The position numbers and the translations under genes are program-made. This document shows, piece by piece, positions 32,458 to 39,841 of a stretch of DNA of 64,000 nucleotides. The notes below the pieces were generated by a model. That model made no database searches. It was not told the DNA's origin and saw only the letters and a program-made list of their open reading frames with translations. This stretch comes from Xanthomonas sp. F10 (lineage in GTDB: Bacteria; Pseudomonadota; Gammaproteobacteria; Xanthomonadales; Xanthomonadaceae): positions 248,001 through 312,000 of the forward strand of contig NZ_JACHNP010000002.1 in NCBI RefSeq assembly GCF_014206815.1, in the 5' to 3' direction. Each line of letters starts with the position of its first letter. The first letter of the stretch is position 1.

Positions 32458-33210
32458 ATGTCCTGTAGCGCTTCCGCTCGTTCGAGGACCAAATCCCCTC
32501 GCCGCGCCGTCAAGTCGGCACCCTGCTTGCTCAAGCTCGAATCATCCGACCCCTTGAATGCGATTGCCGCCGAGCCGCTGCTTGGCGCGTCGGCGCCGCC
32601 GTTGTGTCCCGATGCCGACAAGGACCCAATGCCCAGGCGCTCAATCCCGCGCCGCCCCACGCAATGCACTATCGGCTACCGCTACTACGATGTTGACCGC
32701 AACGGCATGCGGGTCGGGCGGCAGGTGCCGAGCTTGCGCTTGTATGGCCTATGGCTGGAAGGCATCGGCTTTGCGGTGGGTGGCAAGGTGCGGATCACGA
32801 TGGCCAATGTCGCCCTGCTGATCACGGTCGTGCCGGCGGTGTCGCCGCCTGCGGCGAAGAAGCGACGCAGTTGCGAGGTGGCACCGCAGCCGCTTGGTGT
32901 GGGGCATCGGCCGTCCCAGTGGGCAATGCGGACCTTGTGCGGCGACTGGCCGCCCCCAATCACCGCAGAAACTGCGGTGATTGGGCCAAGGAGTCCAAAA
33001 CCCCAGGCATCGGGACCGATGCAGTTGGCCGAGGGCATTGCCTATAGGCTTCCAGCAAATTCCACCATTGGCAGGCGCGTCATGCCAACGCGCTTGGCGC
33101 GTTCGTCAACTCAGCCCGTCTCCGCGCCCACTGCACCGCATCTCTGTCGTAATGCACGTGCTCGGCCATCCGGCACACGGCGTCAGCGCGGGAGGATCGC
33201 GTACGCATGA
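32458..33210 (+). CDS. SymE-like toxin with unusual C-terminal tail
   Basis: ATG 32458 follows a strong GGAGG (32448-32452); an in-frame ATG at 32446 overlaps that site. Residues about 60-125 contain the SymE toxin pattern: TIGYRYYDVDRNGMR, then PSLRLYGLWLEGIGFAVGGK and VRITMANVALLITVV. SymE proteins of type I toxin-antitoxin loci are AbrB-fold RNA-damaging proteins, normally about 70-115 residues and held back by an antisense RNA. The frame here stays open to 250 residues; the last 100 or so look non-coding (low-complexity, Arg/Pro-rich) and run into repeated DNA at 33071-33142, so the normal stop has probably been lost. A TTGACA lies at 32350. Confidence 0.6.
   Translation: MSCSASARSRTKSPRRAVKSAPCLLKLESSDPLNAIAAEPLLGASAPPLCPDADKDPMPRRSIPRRPTQCTIGYRYYDVDRNGMRVGRQVPSLRLYGLWLEGIGFAVGGKVRITMANVALLITVVPAVSPPAAKKRRSCEVAPQPLGVGHRPSQWAMRTLCGDWPPPITAETAVIGPRSPKPQASGPMQLAEGIAYRLPANSTIGRRVMPTRLARSSTQPVSAPTAPHLCRNARARPSGTRRQRGRIAYA
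33071..33142. repeat. left copy of an imperfect direct repeat flanking the hipBA segment
   Basis: This stretch aligns with 35981-36053 at roughly three bases in four, with the last 40 columns (33104-33142 against 36014-36053) identical at all but about five, including GCCCACTGCACCGCATC. The right copy is the 3-prime end of the SDR gene plus its downstream DNA, so this is a duplicated fragment of that end. The pair encloses about 2.9 kb. Confidence 0.55.
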
Positions 33211-33235
33211 AGCGGTTTACCCGAATATCAGCTAT

Positions 33236-33263
33236 TTGAATTTACTCGTTTTGCAGGTATTTT
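33236..33263 (+). promoter_or_regulatory. candidate hipBA promoter
   Basis: TTGAAT (33236-33241), 16-base spacer, TATTTT (33258-33263), 31 bases before the hipB start, in an A+T-rich patch. The direct repeat TTTTGC-AGGTA-TTTTGC within it could serve as a HipB operator, although the E. coli TATCC-N8-GGATA operator is not present. Confidence 0.4.
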
Positions 33264-33294
33264 GCTTTTAGCTGAATGATGGGTACAACCCCAA

Positions 33295-33552
33295 ATGCCG
33301 CCACGCCACGTTCTGGCCACCGCAACGCAACTAGGCGCGACGCTGCAGGCCGCACGCAAAGCCCAGGGACTGACCCAGTCTGCACTGGCCGGCCGTCTCG
33401 GCCTGAGCCAGTCGCGGGTTTCCCATCTGGAGTTGAACGCCCACGCGTTGAGCGTTGAACAACTCTTGGCCTGGTGCGCGGCGCTGGGGTTGGAGCTGAC
33501 TATCGGCACTCGCAGCGACCCCACCGCCGCCAACGCGCAAGCGGAGTGGTGA
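33295..33552 (+). CDS. hipB: HipB-like XRE-family antitoxin
   Basis: An 85-residue helix-turn-helix protein. The XRE DNA-binding domain spans residues about 11-65 with LGATLQAARKAQGLTQSALA and LGLSQSRVSHLELNAHALSV. It precedes hipA by a single base (TGA at 33550-33552, ATG at 33554), the usual hipBA order. HipB binds HipA and represses the operon. Base composition is close to the core genome, unlike the 560-residue protein gene to its left. Confidence 0.88.
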   Translation: MPPRHVLATATQLGATLQAARKAQGLTQSALAGRLGLSQSRVSHLELNAHALSVEQLLAWCAALGLELTIGTRSDPTAANAQAEW

Positions 33553-33553
33553 G

Positions 33554-34894
33554 ATGGGGCGTCGCTCGCACAGCCGCAGCCTCTCCATCTGGACCAATGG
33601 CGTGCGCGTGGCGCGCTGGACGCTTCCTGCGCGCGGGGAGATGGAACTGCACGACGACGCGGACTGGGTCGGCGCCGACATTGGTCGGCCGCTGTCGCTT
33701 TCGCTTCCGTTCAACCTGCAGAACCAGCCGCTCAAGGGCGAGAAGGTCTTCAACTACTTCGACAACCTGCTGCCGGACAGCGATGCGATCCGCCGGCGAG
33801 TGGCGCAGCGCTTCCGTGCGTCGTCCACCGATCCGTTCGATCTGCTGAGCGCGATCGGGCGCGACTGCGTGGGGGCGGTGCAGATTCTTGGCGAGGACGA
33901 GGTGCCGCAGGATGTCGAATGTATCGACGGCGTACCGCTGTCCGAAGAGGACATCGAACGGCACCTGATCGAAACCGTCTCGCCGCATGCCTTCGCCGCA
34001 CACCGCGACCCGGATGCGGATTTCCGCATTTCCTTGGCCGGTGCGCAGGAGAAGACGGCCTTCCTGTGGTGGGAGGGGCAGTGGTACGCGCCGCGCGGCG
34101 CCACGCCGACCAGCCACATCTTCAAGCTGCCGATGGGCCTGGTGGGCGGGCGGCGGGCGGATTTCAGCACCTCCGTCGACAACGAATGGCTGTGCTTGCG
34201 GCTGTTGAAGGCGTATGGTTTGAACGTGGCCGATGCGCGCATCGCCCCCTTCGGCCAGCAGCGCGTGCTGGTGGTCGAGCGCTTCGACCGGCGCCTGGCG
34301 CCCAATGGGCAGTGGCTCATGCGCCTGCCGCAGGAAGACTTCTGCCAGGTCGAAGGCTGCTCGCCGCTGCGCAAGTACGAGAACGAAGGCGGTCCAGGGC
34401 TCAAGGCCTTGTTCGGCACGCTGCGCCAGTCGGTCGATGCCGAGGCCGACATGAAGACGGTGCTGGCGGCGCAGGTGCTGTTCTGGTTGCTGCGCGCGCC
34501 CGATGGTCATGCCAAGAATTTCAGTATCCAGCTGCTGCCGCGTGGCCGCTTCCGGTTGACCAGGCTGTATGACGTGATGTCGGCCTATCCGGTCTTGGGC
34601 GACGGCCCCCATCAATGGTCGCCTTACGACATCAAATTGGCCATGGCGTTGCTTGGCAAGAACAAGCATTACGCGATGCACAGCATCCAGCGCAGGCACT
34701 TCAGCAGCACGGCGCAGCGGGTCGGCTATGGGCCGACGGCCGAGCCGCTCATCGAGGAGATCCTAGCGCGCACGCCGGCCGCCATCGCCGAGGCGCGCGC
34801 GGACCTGCCGCAGGATTTCTCGCCGCGCGTCGCAGACGCCATCCTAGGCGGGCTCGAACAGGCTGCCGCGGCGCTCGAAGGGATGACTGCATAG
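33554..34894 (+). CDS. hipA: HipA-like serine/threonine kinase toxin
   Basis: A 446-residue full-length HipA-type kinase. The N-terminal subdomain has FNYFDNLLPDSDAIRRRVA; the phosphate-binding loop is SLAGAQEKTAFL; the catalytic Asp317 is in DGHAKNFSI and the metal-binding Asp340 in LYDVMSAYP, matching E. coli HipA Asp309 and Asp332. Activity therefore looks intact. E. coli HipA phosphorylates glutamyl-tRNA synthetase and induces growth arrest; other HipA branches use different targets, so the target here is open. Encoded with hipB as an operon inside the accessory block. Confidence 0.92.
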   Translation: MGRRSHSRSLSIWTNGVRVARWTLPARGEMELHDDADWVGADIGRPLSLSLPFNLQNQPLKGEKVFNYFDNLLPDSDAIRRRVAQRFRASSTDPFDLLSAIGRDCVGAVQILGEDEVPQDVECIDGVPLSEEDIERHLIETVSPHAFAAHRDPDADFRISLAGAQEKTAFLWWEGQWYAPRGATPTSHIFKLPMGLVGGRRADFSTSVDNEWLCLRLLKAYGLNVADARIAPFGQQRVLVVERFDRRLAPNGQWLMRLPQEDFCQVEGCSPLRKYENEGGPGLKALFGTLRQSVDAEADMKTVLAAQVLFWLLRAPDGHAKNFSIQLLPRGRFRLTRLYDVMSAYPVLGDGPHQWSPYDIKLAMALLGKNKHYAMHSIQRRHFSSTAQRVGYGPTAEPLIEEILARTPAAIAEARADLPQDFSPRVADAILGGLEQAAAALEGMTA

Positions 34895-34971
34895 CTAACG
34901 AAAAATGGGGAGAGGGGGGGCGGAGCGAACTTGTTCGCATCAGTTCCGAATGAGCAAGGACCCAAATCCAT

Positions 34972-34995
34972 GTGGTGTGAGATGTGCTCTGACCC
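34972..34995 (+). repeat. GATGTGCTCTGACCCC motif
   Basis: A G/A-T-rich stretch ending TGCTCTGACCCC that shares the CTGACCCC core with the inverted repeats around 30492 and 32276, and resembles AGATGTGCTCTGCCCCGTTT at 39663-39682. It precedes the exported-protein gene at 35027. Its status as a mobile-element remnant is inference. Confidence 0.4.
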
Positions 34996-35026
34996 CAGGC
35001 TTCTAACCGTGGGCCATACTGCGCAG

Positions 35027-35515
35027 ATGAACATCCTTCGATTGATCTTATGCCTCAGCTGGCTCTTGATCGCTGGCCCCGCGTTCGCAGGGGCCAGCCG
35101 CTGCGATCTGCACGAATTCACCAGCTCGCGTGAGTTGCACCGGTTCCTGAGCCTTCGCGCCGTTGATATCGTCAGGCAGGCAGAAAACTCCGGTGGAGGA
35201 CTCGCGGCCCTGGTCGACCCAACCGCAATGTTTAACCTCGGCGCCGGTGATGTGGGGCGTCCGTTGGGCACAGGCATCGACGGCGCTCGTGCGCTTGCGC
35301 GAACCATGCAGGCCGACTTGTACCGTTTCCTTGGTTGGGACTCCATGGACATGGAACCCAATGCCTGCTCAGAGCGTGAGGTGGAGGTCGAGGTCGAGTT
35401 CATCGACAGCCAAGGCAAGCGCGTTTCTAGCGTGAAGTTCACATTCGAGGTGGAGCGCGTTCGCTTGGTGAGTGCCGTGGGCTGGGAAAAATCGTTCGAA
35501 GCGGGTCAGTTGTAG
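35027..35515 (+). CDS. small exported protein of unknown function
   Basis: A 162-residue protein with a clear Sec signal peptide from ATG 35027 (MNILRLILCLSWLLIAGPAF, cleavage after AFA). The mature part has two cysteines (SRCDLHEF and NACSEREVEV), a helical HEFTSSRELHRFLSLRA segment, and a C-terminal beta-rich section of alternating charged residues (EREVEVEVEFIDSQGKRVSS). I do not recognise a family. Open frame upstream to 34931 is not used because the signal peptide fixes the start. It lies alone between hipA and the sigma-factor remnant. Confidence 0.65.
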   Translation: MNILRLILCLSWLLIAGPAFAGASRCDLHEFTSSRELHRFLSLRAVDIVRQAENSGGGLAALVDPTAMFNLGAGDVGRPLGTGIDGARALARTMQADLYRFLGWDSMDMEPNACSEREVEVEVEFIDSQGKRVSSVKFTFEVERVRLVSAVGWEKSFEAGQL

Positions 35516-35652
35516 AAGCGATTCGAGCAGAGCTGATTGAACCAGGGTGTCACGACACCCATAACCCCGTGTTGTCCAGTTGCAGCCGGCGGTCCAGCGA
35601 TTGCCAGGCCGATTGAAGTCGTCGAGTTCCATCATGGTCTCCATGGCGTGTC

Positions 35653-35946
35653 TTAGTGAAATTCGTCGCGGATGCGCTGTTTCAGGCGTCCGATCTTGGT
35701 GGAGACATTGCTTTCGGTGATGCCGAGGATCTGGGCGATCTCGCGTTGCGGGCGGTCTTCGAGGTAGAGCAGCAACAGTGCGCGGTCCAGCGGCGGCTGG
35801 CGGGCGATGACGTCCTGCAGCAGTCGAAGCCGCTGTTCGTTCTCCGGGTCCATGGCGTTGCCGTCGGCCACGTCGTACAGGGTTTCGTCCAGCGGCATCG
35901 CGTCGTGCCGCTGCCGCAGTTCGCGGTTACGCAGGTGGCTGATCGC
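35653..35946 (-). pseudogene. C-terminal remnant of an ECF-type sigma factor
   Basis: The last 90 or so residues of an extracytoplasmic-function sigma factor: the end of region 2 (AISHLRNRELRQRHDAMPLD), a linker and a complete region 4 helix-turn-helix (ILGITESNVSTKIGRLKQRI, ending RDEFH). The core-binding and -10-binding parts are missing; upstream the same frame runs into the repeated DNA at 35981-36053 and then reads the SDR gene out of frame. Truncation appears to coincide with the repeat junction. The left boundary is exact (stop at 35653); the right boundary is approximate. Confidence 0.65.
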
Positions 35947-35980
35947 ACACCGCTGGGGGCTTACTCCAGTGGCACAACTG

Positions 35981-36053
35981 CTAGGCGCGCCATGCGAACG
36001 CACCTGAGGCGGCCGTCGGCTCATCCCGCCTCCGCCGCCCACTGCACCGCATC
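35981..36053. repeat. right copy of the imperfect direct repeat (overlaps SDR 3-prime end)
   Basis: The counterpart of 33071-33142. The final 33 bases lie inside the SDR coding sequence and include its stop, showing that this copy is the original and the left copy the derived fragment. Confidence 0.55.
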
Positions 36054-36770
36054 CGCCCCGGCGGGCAGATGCAGCGGCGTCGACGGATCGGTCGCCGCGC
36101 GCCAGACGGCTTCGGCGACGTCCTGCATGCGCGTGCCCGGGCCGGTGGAGTTGGCCATCCGCGCGATGGTCTGGCGCATGAAGTCGCCATAGACTGCGTC
36201 GTCCATGCCGCGCAGCCGGGTGCGGGCGGTGTCGCGAAAACGTGTCTCGCCCGAGGATCCGGGCAGCACGAGGCGCACACGCACACCAAATGGTTCGACT
36301 TCGCTTGCCAACGACTCGGTGAAGGCATTCACCGCCGCCTTGGCCGCACGGTAGATGCCGACCAGCGGCAGCGGCTTGTAGGTGACGCTGGAGGTGACGT
36401 TCACCACGACGCCGCCACCGCGCGCCCGCATCTGCGGCAACACCGCCTGGGTAAGCGCCATCGTGCCGAAGGTGTTGGTGTCGAACAGGGCGTGCACGGT
36501 GTCCATGTCCATCAATTCGAACGGGGCGGGTGCGCCGAAGCCGGCGTTGTTGACCAGCACGTCGATCGGGCCGGCCGCCGCCACGGCGGCGCGGATGCTC
36601 TGCGCGTCGGTGACGTCCAACGGCAGTACGCGCAGCTGTGCCGATGGCGGAAACAGGTCGTCGCGCGGGGTGCGCATGGTGGCGAGTACCCGCCAATCGC
36701 GGGCGAGGAAGTAGTGGGCGGTTTCCAGGCCGAAGCCGGAGGAGCAGCCGGTGATCAGGACGGTCTTCAA
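36021..36770 (-). CDS. short-chain dehydrogenase/reductase
   Basis: A 249-residue classical SDR. NAD(P)-binding TGCSSGFG at the N-terminus, NNAG near residue 85, catalytic Ser in NVTSSVTYKP and the YRAAK (YxxxK) motif are all present. A basic residue soon after the first strand (RDWRVLATMRT) suggests NADP preference. It is divergent from an AraC regulator 97 bases away, the arrangement of a regulator with its target. Substrate unknown. The 3-prime end is one copy of a direct repeat. Confidence 0.9.
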   Translation of the reverse strand: MKTVLITGCSSGFGLETAHYFLARDWRVLATMRTPRDDLFPPSAQLRVLPLDVTDAQSIRAAVAAAGPIDVLVNNAGFGAPAPFELMDMDTVHALFDTNTFGTMALTQAVLPQMRARGGGVVVNVTSSVTYKPLPLVGIYRAAKAAVNAFTESLASEVEPFGVRVRLVLPGSSGETRFRDTARTRLRGMDDAVYGDFMRQTIARMANSTGPGTRMQDVAEAVWRAATDPSTPLHLPAGADAVQWAAEAG

Positions 36771-36867
36771 GGGAATTCCTTTGCGCGTGGACGAGTCACG
36801 ACGATAGATTGCCGTCCCCGTACTCGCTACGATTCAAAGTCCTTGATTCGTTTGCGAGCGTCCAGAG

Positions 36868-37815
36868 ATGGTGGATCCCCTTGCCGAGGTGGTGACGCTG
36901 CTGCAGCCGGCGGCCCGGTTCTCCAAGCAGGTGGTCGGTGCCGGTGCCTGGCGCATCCGGCGGTCCGACGCCGGGCAGCCGTTCTACTGCGCGGTGCTGG
37001 AGGGCGGCTGCCACATGGCGCTCGACGGCGGTGCGCCGATCCTGCTGCAGGCCGGCGACTTCGTCCTGGTGCCCGCGGCTTATCGCATCACGATGTCCAG
37101 CCTTGCGCACGCGGACGTGGCCGAGACCATGCCGACTGCATTGGGGAACGGCGTGTTCCGGATCGGCATGCAGGAAGGCCCGGCCGACCTGCGCATCCTG
37201 GTTGGCCACTGCAGTTTCGGCTCGCCGGACGCGGTGCTGCTGGTCTCGCTGCTGCCGCAGATGGTCTATGTGCACGGCGAGCACCGGCTCGCCACGCTGG
37301 TGCACCTGGTGAGCGAGGAGTCGCGCGAGGCGCGGCCCGCACGTGAGGTCGTGCTCTCGCGGTTGCTGGAAGTGCTGCTGATCGAAGCGCTGCGTTCGGC
37401 CGCCGGTACGGCGGCGTCGCCGGGCCTGGCGCGCGGGCTGGCCGATGCGCGCCTGGCCGCGGCGATCCGCGCGATGCATGCGCAACCCGCACGGGCGTGG
37501 ACGGTGGCGGCCTTGGCGAAGGAAGCCGCTTTGTCGCGTTCGGCGTTCTTCGAGCGCTTCGGCCGCACGGTGGGCATGGCGCCGATGGAATACCTGCTGG
37601 CCTGGCGCATGGCCTTGGCCAAGGACCTGTTGCGCCGCAACGAGTTCGGCATCGCCGCGATCGCCGAGCGCGTCGGCTACAGCTCCGCGAGCACCTTCAG
37701 CGTCGCGTTCGCGCGCCATGTCGGACAGCCGCCGACGCAGTACGCGCGGGCAAGCGGCCGCGGCGCGGGGCGCGGTGAACCGTCGTTCTCCGAAGAGGTC
37801 GAGGGCGTGCAGTAG
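36868..37815 (+). CDS. AraC-family regulator with cupin sensor domain
   Basis: A 315-residue regulator. Residues 1-200 form an AraC_N/cupin_6 sensor (FYCAVLEGGCHMALDGGAPI ... LLQAGDFVLVPAAYRITM); residues 205-300 carry two helix-turn-helix units, the second being GIAAIAERVGYSSASTFSVA followed by RHVGQPPTQYAR. It diverges from the SDR gene at 36770 and most likely activates it in response to a small molecule. Typical of the Xanthomonas regulators paired with oxidoreductases. The effector is unknown. Confidence 0.88.
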   Translation: MVDPLAEVVTLLQPAARFSKQVVGAGAWRIRRSDAGQPFYCAVLEGGCHMALDGGAPILLQAGDFVLVPAAYRITMSSLAHADVAETMPTALGNGVFRIGMQEGPADLRILVGHCSFGSPDAVLLVSLLPQMVYVHGEHRLATLVHLVSEESREARPAREVVLSRLLEVLLIEALRSAAGTAASPGLARGLADARLAAAIRAMHAQPARAWTVAALAKEAALSRSAFFERFGRTVGMAPMEYLLAWRMALAKDLLRRNEFGIAAIAERVGYSSASTFSVAFARHVGQPPTQYARASGRGAGRGEPSFSEEVEGVQ

Positions 37816-37829
37816 GCACCCGGCGTGGC

Positions 37830-38414
37830 CTACCGCTTCCGGGCCGACGGCTTCGGGGGAGGCGGTGCGGGTTGCGCAAGGATCGCACCGGTCACGAGTT
37901 CGAACAGGCGCTCGGCGCGCTTGGCATGCGACGGCTGTTCGCGCAGCCAGGCCAGCGCCGCGATCAGGTCGAACAGCTCGTCGCCGTCCATGTCGGCGCG
38001 GGCCTTGCCCTCCGCCTGCGCGCGCGCGAGCAGGGCGGCGCCTGCGGCGCGTAGCCGTACGCAGGAAGCGTGCAGCGCGGAGGATTCGTCTTCGATGGCG
38101 GACATCATCGGGGCGAGGATGCCGCGCTGGCGGTGGGTGAAGGCGATGATCTCCTCGAGCCAGGCCAGCAGCGCCTGGTCCGAGACCGCGGCCGTGCGCA
38201 GGGCGTCGGCCTTGGTCGCCAGGTCCTCGAAATCGTTGCGCAGCAGGGCTTCGAGCAGGGCCTCGCGGGTGGGGAAGTGGCGGTACAAGGTGCCCAGGCC
38301 GACTTCGGCGCGGCGCGCGATGTCGCGCAGCGAGGTGTCCGCGCCGGCTTCGGCCAGGGCCTCGCGGGCTACGTCCAGCAGGCGTTGGTAGTTTTTTTGG
38401 GCGTCGGCGCGCAT
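37830..38414 (-). CDS. TetR-family repressor paired with an MDR oxidoreductase
   Basis: A 194-residue TetR regulator. N-terminal helix-turn-helix: GADTSLRDIARRAEVGLGTL then YRHFPTREALLEALL; C-terminal all-helical ligand-binding domain. ATG 38414 (MRADAQKNYQRLL) is the natural start; the longer open frame upstream overlaps the divergent gene. Between it and the oxidoreductase lies a clean inverted repeat (38439-38456), the probable operator. Control of the divergent gene is inferred from that layout. Confidence 0.87.
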   Translation of the reverse strand: MRADAQKNYQRLLDVAREALAEAGADTSLRDIARRAEVGLGTLYRHFPTREALLEALLRNDFEDLATKADALRTAAVSDQALLAWLEEIIAFTHRQRGILAPMMSAIEDESSALHASCVRLRAAGAALLARAQAEGKARADMDGDELFDLIAALAWLREQPSHAKRAERLFELVTGAILAQPAPPPPKPSARKR

Positions 38415-38438
38415 GCTGTCCTTTACAAGTGGAGCGGT

Positions 38439-38456
38439 GCTCCGTATATTCGGAGC
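38439..38456. promoter_or_regulatory. TetR operator GCTCCGTATATTCGGAGC
   Basis: Perfect 6-base arms (GCTCCG/CGGAGC) around TATATT, 25 bases from the TetR start and 23 bases from the oxidoreductase start, overlapping where both promoters must be. TATATT could itself serve as a -10 element. Confidence 0.65.
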
Positions 38457-38478
38457 GCTGTTCCGGTCAGGATACGTC

Positions 38479-39513
38479 ATGCACAGTTCCAAAGAAACGC
38501 CGCTCACCATGAAAGCGGTCCGCCAGCGGGCGTTCGGCGGTCCCGACGTGCTCCAGTACGAGGACGCGCCCGTGCCCGTTCTGCGGCCCGGCGAGGTGCT
38601 CATCCGGGTTCATGCCATCGGGCTGAACCCGCCCGACCTGTACCTGCGCGAGGGCTACTGCCGCCTGCCGCCGGAATGGCGCCCGCCGGTGGCGTTCCCG
38701 CTGATCCTGGGCACGGACGTGTCGGGGGTGATCGCGGCGGTGGCGGAGGATGTCGACGGGTTTTCGCCGGGCGACGCGGTGTACGCGATGGTGCGCTTTC
38801 CGGACGGGTTGGCCGGCGGCAGCCAGGCGTATGCGCAGTACGTTGCCGTGCCCGCCAGCGAGGTCGCGCGCAAGCCGGTCGGGATCGACCATGTACACGC
38901 GGCGGGCGCGCCGATGTCGCTGCTGACGGCGTGGCAATTCCTGATTGCGCAGGGCCATGACGTGGCCAATCCGCTGCAGCCCATGCCGCATGTGCCGGTG
39001 CCGTTGCAGGGCAAGACCGTGGTGGTCAACGGGGCGGCCGGCGGCGTCGGCCACTTCGCGCTTCAACTCGCCAGGTGGCAAGGTGCGCGCGTGATCGCGG
39101 TCGCGTCCGGCAAGCACGAGGCGTTCGTGCGCGAGTTGGGCGCCGAGACCTTCATCGACTACACCAAGACAGCGCCGCAGGACGTGCTGCACGAGGTGGA
39201 CCTGGTGGTGGACGCCGTCGGCGGCGCCGGTGCGAGCAGGTTCCTGCGCACGCTCAAGCGCGGCGGCGCATTGTTCCCGATCTTTCCGCTCGGCTTCGAT
39301 GGGCACGATGCGGCGGCGGCGCTGGGCGTGACGGTGTCCACCACCCAGGTGCGCTCCAGCGGCGCGCAACTCGGCGAACTCGCGGCATTGCTGGACGCCG
39401 GCACGGTGCGCGTGGCCATCGACAGCACCTTTGCCTTGTCGCAGGCACGGCAGGCGCACGAGCGTGCGGAGCAGGGGCACATCCAGGGCAAGATCGTGAT
39501 GACGGTCGAGTGA
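38479..39513 (+). CDS. MDR-superfamily quinone/zinc-type alcohol dehydrogenase-like oxidoreductase
   Basis: A 344-residue NADP-dependent medium-chain reductase. GroES-like domain: MKAVRQRAFGGPDVLQYEDA, GLNPPDLYLREG, LGTDVSGVI; Rossmann domain: VVVNGAAGGVGHFALQLARW, typical of quinone oxidoreductase/zeta-crystallin members. Zinc-ligand cysteines are lacking. ATG 38479 (MHSSKET) is chosen over an in-frame start inside the operator; MKAVRQ (codon 12) is an alternative. Divergent from TetR, so probably induced by the electrophile or quinone that TetR senses. Confidence 0.88.
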   Translation: MHSSKETPLTMKAVRQRAFGGPDVLQYEDAPVPVLRPGEVLIRVHAIGLNPPDLYLREGYCRLPPEWRPPVAFPLILGTDVSGVIAAVAEDVDGFSPGDAVYAMVRFPDGLAGGSQAYAQYVAVPASEVARKPVGIDHVHAAGAPMSLLTAWQFLIAQGHDVANPLQPMPHVPVPLQGKTVVVNGAAGGVGHFALQLARWQGARVIAVASGKHEAFVRELGAETFIDYTKTAPQDVLHEVDLVVDAVGGAGASRFLRTLKRGGALFPIFPLGFDGHDAAAALGVTVSTTQVRSSGAQLGELAALLDAGTVRVAIDSTFALSQARQAHERAEQGHIQGKIVMTVE

Positions 39514-39841
39514 GGCCGTGGATCGCGGCATTGCCGGCGGCATCGAATGGCTCCGCGGCTCGGCGATGCGTCGGTCATCGCAGCGCGTCTGGGGCAAACC
39601 GGGGCGGCGTGCACTGCTTGCATCAAGCACCACCGGCGACGTCCAGGCCCTATGGAGTGGTAGATGTGCTCTGCCCCGTTTCCCCGAGGCCGGATTCCGC
39701 AAGCTTCCGACACGCAACGCACGCCGTCGCCAAGCGTCGATCAAAGAAGATGCCCGGCGCAACTGGCCGTTGCGCGGAAGAATATCGTTGGATCAAGCCG
39801 CGCCGCAGCGCGACGTCGGCTCGAATGCAGAGTCAGGTCGC
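39514..39841. other. intergenic region with a CTCTGCCCC motif
   Basis: About 330 bases between convergent genes. It holds no convincing ORF. AGATGTGCTCTGCCCCGTTT at 39663-39682 resembles the CTGACCCC motifs near 30492 and 34984. Confidence 0.5.

Noticed and set aside
33080..33208. Small minus-strand frame ending ...DAVQWARRRAELTNAPSALA
   Set aside because: Looks protein-like only because it includes the duplicated SDR 3-prime end; 42 codons, no ribosome-binding site and no recognisable family.
35653..36696. 347-codon minus-strand frame joining the sigma remnant to SDR-overlapping sequence
   Set aside because: The upstream two-thirds is the SDR gene read in the wrong frame; only the last 90 or so codons are sigma-factor sequence.
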